Positions 12,601 through 21,066 of a stretch of 64,000 bases of DNA are shown here, piece after piece (within the stretch, counting starts at the first letter, position 1; each line of letters begins with the position of its first letter). The notes under the pieces are model-generated. The model did not search any database. It saw only the letters and a list, made by a program, of their open reading frames with translations, and was not told the origin of the DNA. The stretch spans positions 310,001 to 374,000 of the forward strand of contig NZ_QFFG01000003.1 in the NCBI RefSeq assembly GCF_003129485.1, in the 5' to 3' direction. The translations under genes were made by a program, and so were the position numbers. This DNA is from Polaribacter aquimarinus (GTDB lineage Bacteria; Bacteroidota; Bacteroidia; Flavobacteriales; Flavobacteriaceae).

Positions 12601-14113
12601 TAAATTTCATTTTAAAATTCTCGTCTTCTATTGTTAAAAAACCATCAAATTTATTGTTTTGATATTGTCCATTAGCTTCAATATTTTTATACACGTAATC
12701 TTTAAAAGTAAATTCTGACACCTTACCAATAAAGGAAGTATTTATTGTTTCTAATTTAAATCCACTTCCATTAACATCTCCTTTTAAAGATAATGTGCCA
12801 AATAAAGGATCATTAAATAAAATACCAATATTAAATTTTCTAAACTCTAGATCTCCACTATATGATGCGTAATCAATATTATCGATATCAGAAATATGCA
12901 AATCAGAGATAATACTACCTATTTCTGATTTTAAATTAACAGTTGCATTCATTTGATCCGGAGTAACATTAATTTTACCTTTAATAGTAAACTGACCAAA
13001 CTTACTAAATTCTGAAGGCAAATTTTTACCCAAAACGTTTGGTAAAATATTTTTAAACTTACCATAAGTTGCTGTTAAGTTTTTTAGATCTCCTTCAAAG
13101 ACAAAACCGTTTTCATTATTTACTGCATTCACAAATGCTAAATCTCCATCAATTCTTATTCCGTGGTTCGTTCTAAGTTTTAGATTACTTAAAGAAAAGT
13201 TATTCAGTTTACCATTCAGCTTTCCTGAGAAATTTATCTTGTCATTTCCATTTAATTCATTGTAATACTTTTTTAAGTCTTCTATAGCAAGCTTACTTCT
13301 ATGAAAATCTCCAGTAATTTTTACTTTATTATTAAAATCTGCTAAATCTTTTCTGCTGTATGTAAAATCAATATCAGCTTTTATATCAGTATTTCTAGTT
13401 TGCAAACTTATTTTTTTAAAATGCATTGCCGTTTTAGAGTAAGAAAAATTTGTAGTTAAGTTTGTTACTTCTAAACCTCTATTATCTACAAAATACAACC
13501 CTCTAATTTTTGTAGCAAAATCTGGCCCGTGAATTAACATATCTTGCAAACTACCGCCAGTTTTTTCTGTAGAAAACAAAAGAGCATCTTCCTTATTTAG
13601 ATCTATCAACTTAAAATTTAAATTATTAAGATATACATCTGATGATTTTAAAACAAAGGGTGCAGCTAAAGAATCTTTTTTGGTTCCATCATCAAAACTA
13701 TCGATAAATATTGCCATATTATCTTCCGTTTCTCCTTTGTAGGTTTTCATATAAAAATGAGCTCCGTCTAAAGAGATACTTCCTAAATCCATTTGATTGT
13801 TAAAAACCTTCTTTACACTTAAAACCGAAGTGCTCAATTTTTTTACAAATATTAATGTATCAGAATGATGATCTCTGATTTCTACGCCTTTTAATCGTAC
13901 ATTTCCCAAAAAGGATAAGTCGATTTTATCAATAAAAATATTGGTATTAAAGTCTTGATTTAGCTTATTAGTAGCATAACTACCTAGTTTAGTTTGAATA
14001 GCAGGAATTGAAAGCAGAATACTTATCAACAATAAAAAGAGTAAAATATACCCTAACCATTTTAATATTTTTTTCCCAATTCTTTTGATAACTAACTCGC
14101 TTTTATTTCTAAT
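9641..14113 (-). CDS. tamB: TamB-family translocation/assembly module protein
   Basis: About 1490 residues. TamB proteins are AsmA-like, single-anchored periplasm-spanning beta-taco proteins that form a lipid-conducting bridge to the outer membrane and help outer-membrane assembly. The C-terminal TamB (DUF490) domain is clear at roughly the last 400 residues (SIRGSASGNFNLRG, then LTGNGNGNLRIEIDTRGKFN). The first TTG codon is at 14032, but the frame stays open upstream and encodes a basic segment and complete membrane anchor (KRIGKKILKWLGYILLFLLL). No ATG, GTG or TTG exists there, and the best fit is ATT at 14113, giving MRNKSELVIKR. Divergent from tsaD, as in many Bacteroidota. The gene is certain; the start is inference. 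Confidence 0.88.
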   Translation of the reverse strand: MRNKSELVIKRIGKKILKWLGYILLFLLLISILLSIPAIQTKLGSYATNKLNQDFNTNIFIDKIDLSFLGNVRLKGVEIRDHHSDTLIFVKKLSTSVLSVKKVFNNQMDLGSISLDGAHFYMKTYKGETEDNMAIFIDSFDDGTKKDSLAAPFVLKSSDVYLNNLNFKLIDLNKEDALLFSTEKTGGSLQDMLIHGPDFATKIRGLYFVDNRGLEVTNLTTNFSYSKTAMHFKKISLQTRNTDIKADIDFTYSRKDLADFNNKVKITGDFHRSKLAIEDLKKYYNELNGNDKINFSGKLNGKLNNFSLSNLKLRTNHGIRIDGDLAFVNAVNNENGFVFEGDLKNLTATYGKFKNILPNVLGKNLPSEFSKFGQFTIKGKINVTPDQMNATVNLKSEIGSIISDLHISDIDNIDYASYSGDLEFRKFNIGILFNDPLFGTLSLKGDVNGSGFKLETINTSFIGKVSEFTFKDYVYKNIEANGQYQNNKFDGFLTIEDENFKMKFNGLADLSSKIHKFDFKSDIEHLNLKETNLFNRDSIAVLKGNIQLDIEGNTLDNITGKAIFKNIVYKNQTKEYIFKEFNVTSSLKDSIKTIDVESQDIAKGYISGKFSFSELLPVSQNALGSIYANYSPYQVTPNQYVDFNFTIYNQIVSVFYPKISIDNNTKIKGRINSNKSLLRVDFASPKLNIYGNEIKKIRLITNNQNPLYNTSLTAEEINTDYYKIAKLNLLNRTQNDTLFFKSVFKGGLKKNKDFNLDFFYTFNQEGKSVLGFEDSSFKFKDNIWSINPDKLNTDRITFDLKTNEFSFSQFKLVSGEQKIEFTGSLKGDEEKVFLADFTKVQLESFLPEIDSLALKGQLSGNLDFIQKEGNYSPEATLSIKDFEVNKFRQGDLLLNVVGDNSYEKYNVNLSLENKKVKSIAALGSLDFSNKRPIIDLEVFLEEFGLDAFSPLGQDVLSSIRGSASGNFNLRGFLRNPDMDGTLTLKNAGLKFPYLNVDYDFEGESIITLQEQYFIFEDFSLLDTKHKTNGKLKGNIAHLNFEKWVLNFEIESDNLLVLDTENTEEALYYGSAFIDGTASITGLTDQLTIEINAKTNSGTLFVVPLKDVETVDSYRLIHFKTEEKEVVERQNEIALEALKGLSLNINLEVTKDATAQVVIDEVFGSQLTGNGNGNLRIEIDTRGKFNMFGDYSIEKGVYDFKYGGIVNKPFVIQKGGTVSWNGNPYEANLDVTAIYKAKANPGVLLQNFNSNRKIEVDLVTRITGGLFSSKQDLDIQLTNVDPTIAGELEFILNDNNVNEKTTQFISLLAFGNFANPDKVDFNAGETISNTASSAVAAAFNSLLNNPDSKFQLGVDYQQGNRNNADRLNIIDNQVDVSVSTQVSDRVIINGKVGVPVGAQTQSSVVGEVKVEVLLNKEGNFRGVIFNRQNEIQYSQQEEGYTQGIGLSYQVNFNTLSDLLKKIGIKKRKPKPIIQKDTLKKVKNELINFEGN

Positions 14114-14226
14114 ATTTTATTGGTAATATTAATCAAAAATACTGCCATTTATTACAAAGAACGTTCAAATTTAACAAAGAATTAAATTTCTATACTTAAA
14201 AAAAGTTTTCTAGATAAAATAATCGT

Positions 14227-14234
14227 TAATTTTG
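14227..14234 (+). promoter_or_regulatory. -7-like element before tsaD
   Basis: TAATTTTG matches the Bacteroidota -7 consensus TAnnTTTG and lies 20 bp before the chosen tsaD start. I see no good TTG box at the expected -33 distance, so this is a partial match. Confidence 0.45.
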
Positions 14235-14253
14235 CCGCAAATTGATTTTTTTC

Positions 14254-15279
14254 ATGCAAAAACCAATGTATATCCTTGGAATAGAATCTTCTTGTGATGA
14301 CACAAGTGCTTCTGTGACATGCAACTCAAAAATATTAAGTAATGTTATTGCTAACCAAGAAATTCACTCTAAATATGGAGGCGTTGTTCCAGAGTTAGCT
14401 TCAAGAGCACATCAACAAAACATTGTACCTGTTGTACAACAGGCAATAGCACAAGCAAATATCACTAAAGAAGAATTATCGGCTATTGCTTTTACAAAAG
14501 GTCCTGGTTTAATGGGGTCTCTTCTTGTTGGTACCTCATTTGCAAAATCTTTAGCTTTAGGTTTACAAATTCCACTGATTGCTGTAAATCATATGCAAGC
14601 GCATATTTTAGCACATTTTATTCAAGAAGAAGATAACAAGATTCCTCCTTTTCCTTTTTTATGTTTAACTATAAGTGGTGGCCATACACAAATTGTGAAG
14701 GTTGCAAATTATTTTGAAATGGAAATTTTAGGAGAAACTATTGATGACGCAGTAGGAGAAGCATTTGATAAATCTGCAAAAATATTAGGTTTACCTTATC
14801 CTGGAGGTCCTTTAATAGATAAATACGCAAAATTAGGAAACCCAAAAGCTTTTACTTTTACCAAACCTAAAGTTGGGGATTTAGATTTTAGCTTTAGTGG
14901 TTTAAAAACTGCAATTTTATATTTTGTACAAAAACAACAAAGAATAAACCCTAATTTTATAAAGGAAAAATTGAATGATATTTGTGCCTCAATTCAGTTT
15001 ACTATCGTAGAAATTTTAATGGATAAACTAAAAAATGCAGTTAAAAAAACGGGAATAAAACACATTGCAATTGCTGGTGGTGTTTCTGCAAATTCAGAAA
15101 TTAGAAATCGCTTACAATTGGCAGAAAAACATTTTAATTGGACTACTTATATTCCTAAATTTGAATATACAACCGACAATGCTGCAATGATTGCAATTAC
15201 TGGCTATTTAAAATACTTAGACGGTAATTATTCTGATGTTTCAGTTACTGCCAAAGCAAGATTAAAAGTAACTGAATAA
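14254..15279 (+). CDS. tsaD: tRNA threonylcarbamoyladenosine transferase TsaD
   Basis: 341 residues from the ATG at 14254; a TTG 12 bp upstream and an ATG at 14266 are alternatives. It transfers the threonylcarbamoyl group to A37 of ANN-reading tRNAs with TsaB and TsaE. ASKHA-fold motifs are present: GIESSCDDTS near the N-terminus, the metal ligands H113 and H117 in NHMQAHILAH, the GGHTQ loop, and GGVSANSEIR near the C-terminus. Length and motifs are those of a functional bacterial enzyme. It is followed after 1 bp by the sulfatase-fold gene. Confidence 0.96.
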   Translation: MQKPMYILGIESSCDDTSASVTCNSKILSNVIANQEIHSKYGGVVPELASRAHQQNIVPVVQQAIAQANITKEELSAIAFTKGPGLMGSLLVGTSFAKSLALGLQIPLIAVNHMQAHILAHFIQEEDNKIPPFPFLCLTISGGHTQIVKVANYFEMEILGETIDDAVGEAFDKSAKILGLPYPGGPLIDKYAKLGNPKAFTFTKPKVGDLDFSFSGLKTAILYFVQKQQRINPNFIKEKLNDICASIQFTIVEILMDKLKNAVKKTGIKHIAIAGGVSANSEIRNRLQLAEKHFNWTTYIPKFEYTTDNAAMIAITGYLKYLDGNYSDVSVTAKARLKVTE

Positions 15280-15280
15280 A

Positions 15281-17134
15281 ATGCTTTCTTTAAAAAATAA
15301 AATCCTTTTCAATTTTTATTATTTCCTTTTTTGGGTTTGTTATTTTATTTTGGCTAGATTACTATTTCTTATATTTTATTTTAATAAAACTACAGATTTA
15401 GAGTTTCTAACCATTTTAAAAACCTTCTTATATGGCTTAAGATTAGATGCTTCTTTTGCAGCTTATCTTTGTCTTTTTCCATTTCTATTAATCATTTTTA
15501 GAGTTTTTACAAATTGGAAAATAATAGAGGTTTTTCTTAAGTGGTATTCCATAATTATTATAATTATTATAAGCTTATTGCTTGTTTTAGATTTAAATTT
15601 ATATCAAGCTTGGGGAACCCGATTAGACACTACTCTTTTTAATTATTTGAACACCCCCGAAGTAATGATTGCTTCGGCTTCTAGCTCTCAGCTAATTTTG
15701 GGAATTATTGCTTGGTTCATTATATCGTTTACAGTAATAAAACTATTTTTAAAATTCTTTATAAATTTCAAAAAACAAATTAAAAAAGGATTATGGTTAC
15801 AAACATTTGCACTTCTACCAGCGCTGGCTCTTTTAATACTAATTGGTAGAGGTGGTCTGCAAACCATTCCAATAAATCAAAGTAATGTGTATTTTTCTAA
15901 TAAAATGTTTGCCAATCATGCAGCATTAAATTTTATATGGAATTTCTTTAATACAATAACTCATAAGACAGATGGGACAAATCCGTACAAATATTTTGAT
16001 GATGAAACTGCTAAAAATATTATAAATAAAAGAAGAAATTCACTTTTAGAATCAAATACCGACAGCATTTTAAACACAAATAAACCCAATGTAATTCTAA
16101 TTCTTTGGGAGAGTTTATCAGCTAAAGTAGTAGGTTCTTTAGGTGGTGAATCTGGTGTTACACCTAATTTAAATAAGCTATCAAAAGAAGGTATTTTATT
16201 TACCAATTTTTATAGTAATGGGGACAGAACTGATAAAGGAATTCCTGCTATTTTAAGTGGATATTACCCACAACCTATTAAAAGGATTATGAGGATGCCC
16301 AATAAAACTAGAAGTTTACCAATGCTGCCTAAAGAAATGAATACTTTAGGATATAAAACAGCATTTTATTACGGGGGAGATTTAAATTTTGGCAATATGA
16401 ATACCTATTTAAGAAGTGCTGAGATTCAAGAAATTGTAGATGGCAGTGAATTTGATGAAAAAGATTGGAATTCTAAATGGGGTGCTTATGATGATGTTTT
16501 TATGAAGCGTTTTGCAAAAGACATTTCTAAAAAACAACCTGAACCCTTTTTTAAAATTGCCTTAACCCTATCTAGTCATGAACCTTATGAAATAAAGGGT
16601 GAATATAAATTTGGTAAAAAAGGAGAAGATAATAAGTACAGAAGTGCACATGTCTATACAGATAAAGTTATTGGAGATTTTATTGCATTTGCAAAAACAC
16701 AAGATTGGTACAAGAATTCATTAATTGTAATTATGGCTGATCATGGACATAGTTCTCCAAAACATGAAGGACCTTATTTTTCTCCTAAAAAATTTCAAAT
16801 TCCAATGCTCTGGTTGGGAGGAGCTATACATAAATCAGGAATAGAAATAAACACTGTTAGCAGTCAAGTTGATTTTGCATATACACTTTTAGATTTATTA
16901 GATGGAAACAAAGATAAATTTATATTTGGCAAAAATATATTCAATACATCAGACAGACAATATGCACATTATGTTTTTAACAAAGGATATGGAACACTTA
17001 CGAAAGATGACCTTTATGTGTATGATTATATTGGTAAAAAGCCGATTCTGAATTCTAAAGATTCTAGTAAATTAGACTCTTTGGGTAAAGCAATTACTCA
17101 AATATCTTATCAAGATTTTTTAGAAAGAAAATAA
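15281..17134 (+). CDS. LTA-synthase-like sulfatase-fold membrane transferase
   Basis: 617 residues. Five membrane helices occupy about 1-205, followed by an extracytoplasmic alkaline-phosphatase-superfamily domain (about 265-600). Family motifs are ILILWESLSA, the nucleophile threonine in SNGDRTDKGIPAIL, and the metal site VIMADHGHSS. In LtaS, OpgB and EptA-type enzymes this domain transfers phosphoglycerol or phosphoethanolamine from phospholipids to an envelope acceptor. As this is a Gram-negative, a lipoteichoic-acid substrate is unlikely; modification of a glycan, lipid A or a lipid is inference. It is 1 bp from tsaD and upstream of the FkbM gene. It has a Thr rather than Cys/Ser nucleophile, so it does not need formylglycine maturation. 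Confidence 0.88.
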   Translation: MLSLKNKILFNFYYFLFWVCYFILARLLFLIFYFNKTTDLEFLTILKTFLYGLRLDASFAAYLCLFPFLLIIFRVFTNWKIIEVFLKWYSIIIIIIISLLLVLDLNLYQAWGTRLDTTLFNYLNTPEVMIASASSSQLILGIIAWFIISFTVIKLFLKFFINFKKQIKKGLWLQTFALLPALALLILIGRGGLQTIPINQSNVYFSNKMFANHAALNFIWNFFNTITHKTDGTNPYKYFDDETAKNIINKRRNSLLESNTDSILNTNKPNVILILWESLSAKVVGSLGGESGVTPNLNKLSKEGILFTNFYSNGDRTDKGIPAILSGYYPQPIKRIMRMPNKTRSLPMLPKEMNTLGYKTAFYYGGDLNFGNMNTYLRSAEIQEIVDGSEFDEKDWNSKWGAYDDVFMKRFAKDISKKQPEPFFKIALTLSSHEPYEIKGEYKFGKKGEDNKYRSAHVYTDKVIGDFIAFAKTQDWYKNSLIVIMADHGHSSPKHEGPYFSPKKFQIPMLWLGGAIHKSGIEINTVSSQVDFAYTLLDLLDGNKDKFIFGKNIFNTSDRQYAHYVFNKGYGTLTKDDLYVYDYIGKKPILNSKDSSKLDSLGKAITQISYQDFLERK

Positions 17135-17181
17135 GGTAACTTTAAAATTAATAATTACTTTAGTTATATAAAATCGTAGCC

Positions 17182-17985
17182 ATGAAATTAGAATTGCATG
17201 AAAAAGTACTAACCAACTTATTTAACATAAACAACAACCTTACTTTTTTTGATATTGGTGCTTGTGAGGGACTGAGCAGTGTTAGATATTTAAACATTTT
17301 CAAAAAAAGTAACATTTATGCTTTTGAACCTATTCCTAATAATTTTTCTAAAGTTTTAAAAAATAAAAACAAATATAATTTAGACAATTTACATCCACAT
17401 GAGATTGGTTTATCTTCAAGAAAAGGAACAGCAACTTTCTATGTTTCTTCAGGAAAACCTCCAAATAGAGATACTCCAGACGACAACTCTACAGATTTTG
17501 GAAATAAAAGTTCATCATTATTTAAACCTGGAAAAACTAAAGAAGTTCATCCTTGGTTGGAGTTCAAGGAATCAATAACAATAAAAACTAATACATTAGA
17601 AAACTTCTGCTCAGAAAAAAAAGTAAAAACCATAGATTTTATTCATATGGATGTTCAGGGAGCAGAATTAATGGTTTTACAAGGAGCCAATTCGATGCTT
17701 AAAAATGTAAAATCTATCTGGTTAGAAGTAGAAAAAGTTCCACTTTATGAAGGACAAGCTTTAAAAAGTGACATTGAAGAATTTTTAATTAATAATAATT
17801 TCAAGCTTATTTTAAGTAAAGTAAATCATATAGCAGGAGATCAATTTTGGGTAAGACAAGATTATTTTGATAAATTATCTCATAAAACTAAATCACATTT
17901 AAATTCAGTATCAAAAAAAGTTGTTTTTAAATCTAACCTTTCGTCAGTTATTGGTAAAATAAAAGATAGCATTAAAAAAAAATAA
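17182..17985 (+). CDS. FkbM family methyltransferase
   Basis: 267 residues. An SAM-binding Rossmann fold is visible: FFDIGACEGLSSVRYL (motif I), YAFEPIPNN (motif II), and the FkbM signature IDFIHMDVQGAELMVLQGA at about 150-168. FkbM-type enzymes O-methylate sugars or polyketides and are common near polysaccharide genes. The C-terminal 50 residues are Lys/Ser-rich. It is 47 bp downstream of the sulfatase-fold gene, so it may act on the same envelope glycan (inference). A terminator hairpin follows. Confidence 0.88.
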   Translation: MKLELHEKVLTNLFNINNNLTFFDIGACEGLSSVRYLNIFKKSNIYAFEPIPNNFSKVLKNKNKYNLDNLHPHEIGLSSRKGTATFYVSSGKPPNRDTPDDNSTDFGNKSSSLFKPGKTKEVHPWLEFKESITIKTNTLENFCSEKKVKTIDFIHMDVQGAELMVLQGANSMLKNVKSIWLEVEKVPLYEGQALKSDIEEFLINNNFKLILSKVNHIAGDQFWVRQDYFDKLSHKTKSHLNSVSKKVVFKSNLSSVIGKIKDSIKKK

Positions 17986-18008
17986 TTCAGTTACATTTAT
18001 ATAAATCA

Positions 18009-18038
18009 AAAAACCTCAAGTTTTAGCTTGAGGTTTTT
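18009..18038. terminator. terminator after the FkbM gene
   Basis: Inverted repeat AAAAACCTCAAG (18009-18020) / CTTGAGGTTTTT (18027-18038) with a 6-base loop and T-tract. It ends the tsaD-FkbM run and, on the other strand, the 18083 gene. Confidence 0.85.
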
Positions 18039-18082
18039 AGTTATTAGAGAAAAGGTTCAATTAATCTTCTAAATCATTTTTC

Positions 18083-18688
18083 TTAGAGTGTTTTTATAGA
18101 GCAACCAATAGCTCTAGTTTCTGTTTTCATAGGTTTTTTACCCATTAATAATGCATCAACTGCATCTTCCACATATTTTTCTGTTACTTTATTTGGGTTT
18201 CTAGAGCTATTATCTATTGCTCCAATATATTCTAATGTCATTTTTGATTTACTTACAATATATACATGGGGAGTTCTTGATGCTCCAAATTTTGGATACA
18301 CTTTTTGTCCTTCATCAAATAAATAAGGAAAAGTGAATCCTTTTTCAGCAGCTCTTACTTTCATTTGTGGAAAACCATCTCCTGGCATTGCTTTTGGATC
18401 ATTTGGATTAATAGCTATAACTGGATATCCTAATGTTTTATATTTTTTATCTAATGCGATAATTCTATCTTCGTTGGCCACTGAATACGGACACATATTG
18501 CAGGTAAAAATGATGATAAATCCTTTCGCATCAGTATAATCTGACAAAGAAACCATTTTATCATCAATATTCTTTAATTTAAAATCTTCTATAACATCAC
18601 CTACTTTGTAACCATCTCTTGGTTTTATAGAAAATGCAACAGACATAGATAAGACAAATAGTAGTAAAAGTGATTTAAAAACTTTCAT
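18083..18688 (-). CDS. periplasmic thioredoxin-fold (AhpC/TSA-like) protein
   Basis: 201 residues with a signal peptide (about 1-20). The thioredoxin/peroxiredoxin fold is shown by VGDVIEDFKLKNIDDKMVSLSDY, the CxxC motif in FTCNMCPYSVANE, and the cis-proline segment GASRTPHVYIV. Proteins with this CxxCP pattern are annotated as redoxin-domain or thioredoxin family members; substrate is unknown. It starts 4 bp after the TlpA-like gene stops, so the two are probably co-transcribed and act together in periplasmic thiol chemistry (inference). Confidence 0.85.
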   Translation of the reverse strand: MKVFKSLLLLFVLSMSVAFSIKPRDGYKVGDVIEDFKLKNIDDKMVSLSDYTDAKGFIIIFTCNMCPYSVANEDRIIALDKKYKTLGYPVIAINPNDPKAMPGDGFPQMKVRAAEKGFTFPYLFDEGQKVYPKFGASRTPHVYIVSKSKMTLEYIGAIDNSSRNPNKVTEKYVEDAVDALLMGKKPMKTETRAIGCSIKTL

Positions 18689-18692
18689 ATTG

Positions 18693-19190
18693 TTAAGGAT
18701 TTAAAAAGGTTATTAATTCTTTTTCTAAAGTTTCATAACTAAAAGATTGCTCGTAAAACTTTCTTTTACTTTTATTATAAATAATGGTAGCTGGTAGTGC
18801 TCCAGACCAGTTTGAGTCTATTGCTTTGATCCAGAAATCTTCATCAACATCATCTAGCAAAATAACTTTAGATTGTAATTTCTTTTTATTAATAAATGGA
18901 ATTAGTCGTTTTTCTACTTGTTTCGGAAAATCTAAACTTACCAACAAAACTTCTACTTTTTTGCCTGCATATTCTTGATTAATCCTCTCAAAATAAGGTA
19001 ATTCTTTTACACATGGTCCGCACCAAGTTGCCCAAAAATTAACGACATAAATTTTATCATCGTTTTTTGTTAATAATGGTTTTAATTCATTAAAATCGTA
19101 TGACTTTACTGAAGTTATTTTTTTAAAATCTTCTTTACAAGAGAGTAAAAATAAAAATATTAAACAAGAGAAAATTAGCTTTTGCTTCAT
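18693..19190 (-). CDS. TlpA-family thiol:disulfide oxidoreductase, lipoprotein
   Basis: 165 residues. A lipoprotein signal peptide ends at the lipobox LLSC (C18). The thioredoxin domain has the active site ATWCGPCVKE (C57/C60) and the cis-proline in SGALPATIIYN. TlpA/ResA-like proteins are membrane-tethered reductases in the periplasm, for example in cytochrome c maturation; the target here is not known. First gene of a pair with the redoxin at 18083. Confidence 0.9.
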   Translation of the reverse strand: MKQKLIFSCLIFLFLLSCKEDFKKITSVKSYDFNELKPLLTKNDDKIYVVNFWATWCGPCVKELPYFERINQEYAGKKVEVLLVSLDFPKQVEKRLIPFINKKKLQSKVILLDDVDEDFWIKAIDSNWSGALPATIIYNKSKRKFYEQSFSYETLEKELITFLNP

Positions 19191-19250
19191 TTCTTAAATT
19201 TACAAAGAAGTTATTTCTCAAAAAAACAATTAACTAATCCTTAACAAAAT

Positions 19251-19278
19251 ATCCTCATAATCTTATAATCATGAGGGT
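19251..19278 (-). terminator. weak terminator after the S1/P1 nuclease gene
   Basis: Hairpin arms ATCCTCAT (19251-19258) and ATGAGGGT (19271-19278) pair with one G-T wobble. The minus strand continues into ATTTTGTT, a modest U-tract. Confidence 0.55.
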
Positions 19279-19301
19279 TTTGGTATTTGTTAACTATCTT
19301 T

Positions 19302-20084
19302 TTAGTCAAAGATATCATTTAAAACTTTTGCCAATCGAATTCCACCTTTTTGTAATTGTGTTCTAACAGTACCAAAGTATTTATAAGAGTATCTGTAACG
19401 TAAATTCTCTCCTACTTTTACAGATTTATATACTTTTTTTGTCAGTTCATGCACTTCATCTACCCATTCTACAATTGTACCTTTTTGAATGGCTTGAATC
19501 TGTTTTTTAGACAAATCTTTAGCATTATCTGCCAATTCTATATAACTCATATCCCATTCCTCTATCATATTTTCATCCCAAACTCTATGCAAATTTGTGC
19601 CTTTACCAAACCATTGCACTTGTATTGTATTCCCTCCCTTATCTTCTCTTCTACCAATATGCATTGGCTGATGTAAATCACCAATAAAATGAACCAACAT
19701 TTTTAGGAAAAATTCTTTATCTTCTTCAGAACTCTTTTTATCCTTTAAAACTGAAATACATTTTTTTATTCCAGTAACTAAATCTCCTTGAGGATTTTTC
19801 TTGGATGTTGCATAAGTTTTATCAAAATCCATATTAATATAATGCCAAGAATAATACTTGTTAAACTTTTTATCCGATTTTATTTCGTCAGCAAAAGTAG
19901 ATACGAAAGCTAAACTTTGCCCTTTTAAGATTTTATCAATACATTTTCTTGTCTTTTTTGTAAGATGTTTTTCAGCAATTTCACCTGTGGCTCTATGTCC
20001 ATTTTTTCCCCAAAACATTGGTTTTTCTAATGTTATATTCGAAAAAAACAAAAAAGATATTAAAAATATGAATTTAATTTTCAT
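19302..20084 (-). CDS. S1/P1-type zinc nuclease
   Basis: 260 residues. A signal peptide is followed by FWGKNGHRATGEIAEKHL: the Trp-Gly-x-x-x-His spacing (W25, H30) is that of the N-terminal zinc ligands W1 and H6 of mature S1/P1 nuclease. Further His/Asp ligands are in the LVHFIGDLHQPMHIGRREDKGGN segment and in LHRVWDENMIEEW. These enzymes degrade single-stranded DNA/RNA and 3'-nucleotides, and here it would be exported, probably for phosphorus or nucleoside scavenging. It is monocistronic, with SPFH genes divergent on the other side. Confidence 0.92.
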   Translation of the reverse strand: MKIKFIFLISFLFFSNITLEKPMFWGKNGHRATGEIAEKHLTKKTRKCIDKILKGQSLAFVSTFADEIKSDKKFNKYYSWHYINMDFDKTYATSKKNPQGDLVTGIKKCISVLKDKKSSEEDKEFFLKMLVHFIGDLHQPMHIGRREDKGGNTIQVQWFGKGTNLHRVWDENMIEEWDMSYIELADNAKDLSKKQIQAIQKGTIVEWVDEVHELTKKVYKSVKVGENLRYRYSYKYFGTVRTQLQKGGIRLAKVLNDIFD

Positions 20085-20136
20085 CAGTAATTAAGATTTG
20101 AATTGATAGCTAAAATATAAAATAAATCTCTATTAA

Positions 20137-20169
20137 TTTGGAAATCAACAAAAAATAATCATATCTTTG
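20137..20169 (+). promoter_or_regulatory. promoter of the SPFH cluster
   Basis: TTTG (20137-20140), 21 bp spacer, then TATCTTTG (20162-20169). This fits the Bacteroidota -33/-7 consensus TTTG-N19-21-TAnnTTTG very well and lies 35 bp before the SPFH start. Confidence 0.8.
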
Positions 20170-20204
20170 TAATATCATTTTAATATCACTTTAATTTTTA
20201 TATA

Positions 20205-21065
20205 ATGAAATCAGAAAAAATAATAAAACCAGCTAACGGTTATTTAATGTTAGCAATTGTACTAATCTTCTTCTTTGGAGGAATAATCATGTCAATAATT
20301 CATGAAACACCACTATATATTCCATTAATAATTATCGGTTTTATTGGTTTTTTTGGCTTCATACTAGTAAATCCAAATACTTCTAAAGTAATTCTACTTT
20401 TCGGTAAGTATGTAGGAACCATTAAAGAAAATGGTTTGTATTGGGCAAATCCCTTATACAGAAAGAAAACAATTTCTTTAAGAGCCAGTAATTTTGATAG
20501 TGAACGTTTAAAAGTGAATGATAAACTAGGAAATCCTGTTATGATTTCTACTATTTTGGTTTGGAGAGTAACCAATACCTATAAAGCTGCTTTTGATGTG
20601 GACAATTACGAAAACTTTGTAAGAGTTCAAACTGATGCTGCCGTTCGTAAATTGGCAAGTATGTATCCTTATGATAATTTTGCAGACGAAGGTCATGATG
20701 AAGATATTACCTTAAGATCTAGTGTAAATGAAGTTTCTGAAGCTTTAGAAAAAGAACTTGAAGAACGTTTATCTATTGCCGGAATAGAAGTTTTAGAAGC
20801 CAGAATTGGATATTTAGCATATGCTCAAGAAATTGCTTCTGCCATGTTAAAAAGACAACAAGCAACTGCAATTGTTGCGGCAAGACATAAAATTGTGCAA
20901 GGTGCTGTAGAAATGGTAGAAATGGCTTTAGAAGAACTGAGTAAAAAGGAAATTGTGGAACTAGATGAAGAACGTAAAGCAGCAATGGTTAGCAATTTAT
21001 TAGTTATATTATGTGGTGATAAAGAAGCGTCTCCAGTTGTTAATACAGGTACTTTAAGTCATTAA
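20205..21065 (+). CDS. SPFH (band 7/stomatin-like) membrane protein
   Basis: 286 residues. Two N-terminal membrane helices (about 14-32 and 36-53) precede an SPFH domain (about 60-250) with NPNTSKVILLFGKYVGTIKENGLYW and the conserved GIEVLEARIGYLAYAQEIA segment. A helical C-terminal region follows. SPFH proteins form large ring or cage oligomers that organise membrane microdomains and control proteases. In Flavobacteria this protein is commonly followed by an Arc-like DNA-binding protein, as here at 23775. First gene of a collinear cluster of small genes with a clear promoter. Confidence 0.9.
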   Translation: MKSEKIIKPANGYLMLAIVLIFFFGGIIMSIIHETPLYIPLIIIGFIGFFGFILVNPNTSKVILLFGKYVGTIKENGLYWANPLYRKKTISLRASNFDSERLKVNDKLGNPVMISTILVWRVTNTYKAAFDVDNYENFVRVQTDAAVRKLASMYPYDNFADEGHDEDITLRSSVNEVSEALEKELEERLSIAGIEVLEARIGYLAYAQEIASAMLKRQQATAIVAARHKIVQGAVEMVEMALEELSKKEIVELDEERKAAMVSNLLVILCGDKEASPVVNTGTLSH

Positions 21066-21066
21066 A

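Noticed and set aside
14242..14253. TTG start of tsaD four codons upstream
   Set aside because: ATG 14254 is closer to the family's start; the extra residues (MIFF) are not typical.
15281..17134. Sulfatase-fold enzyme as substrate of the formylglycine enzyme
   Set aside because: It lacks the CxPxR motif and uses a Thr nucleophile.
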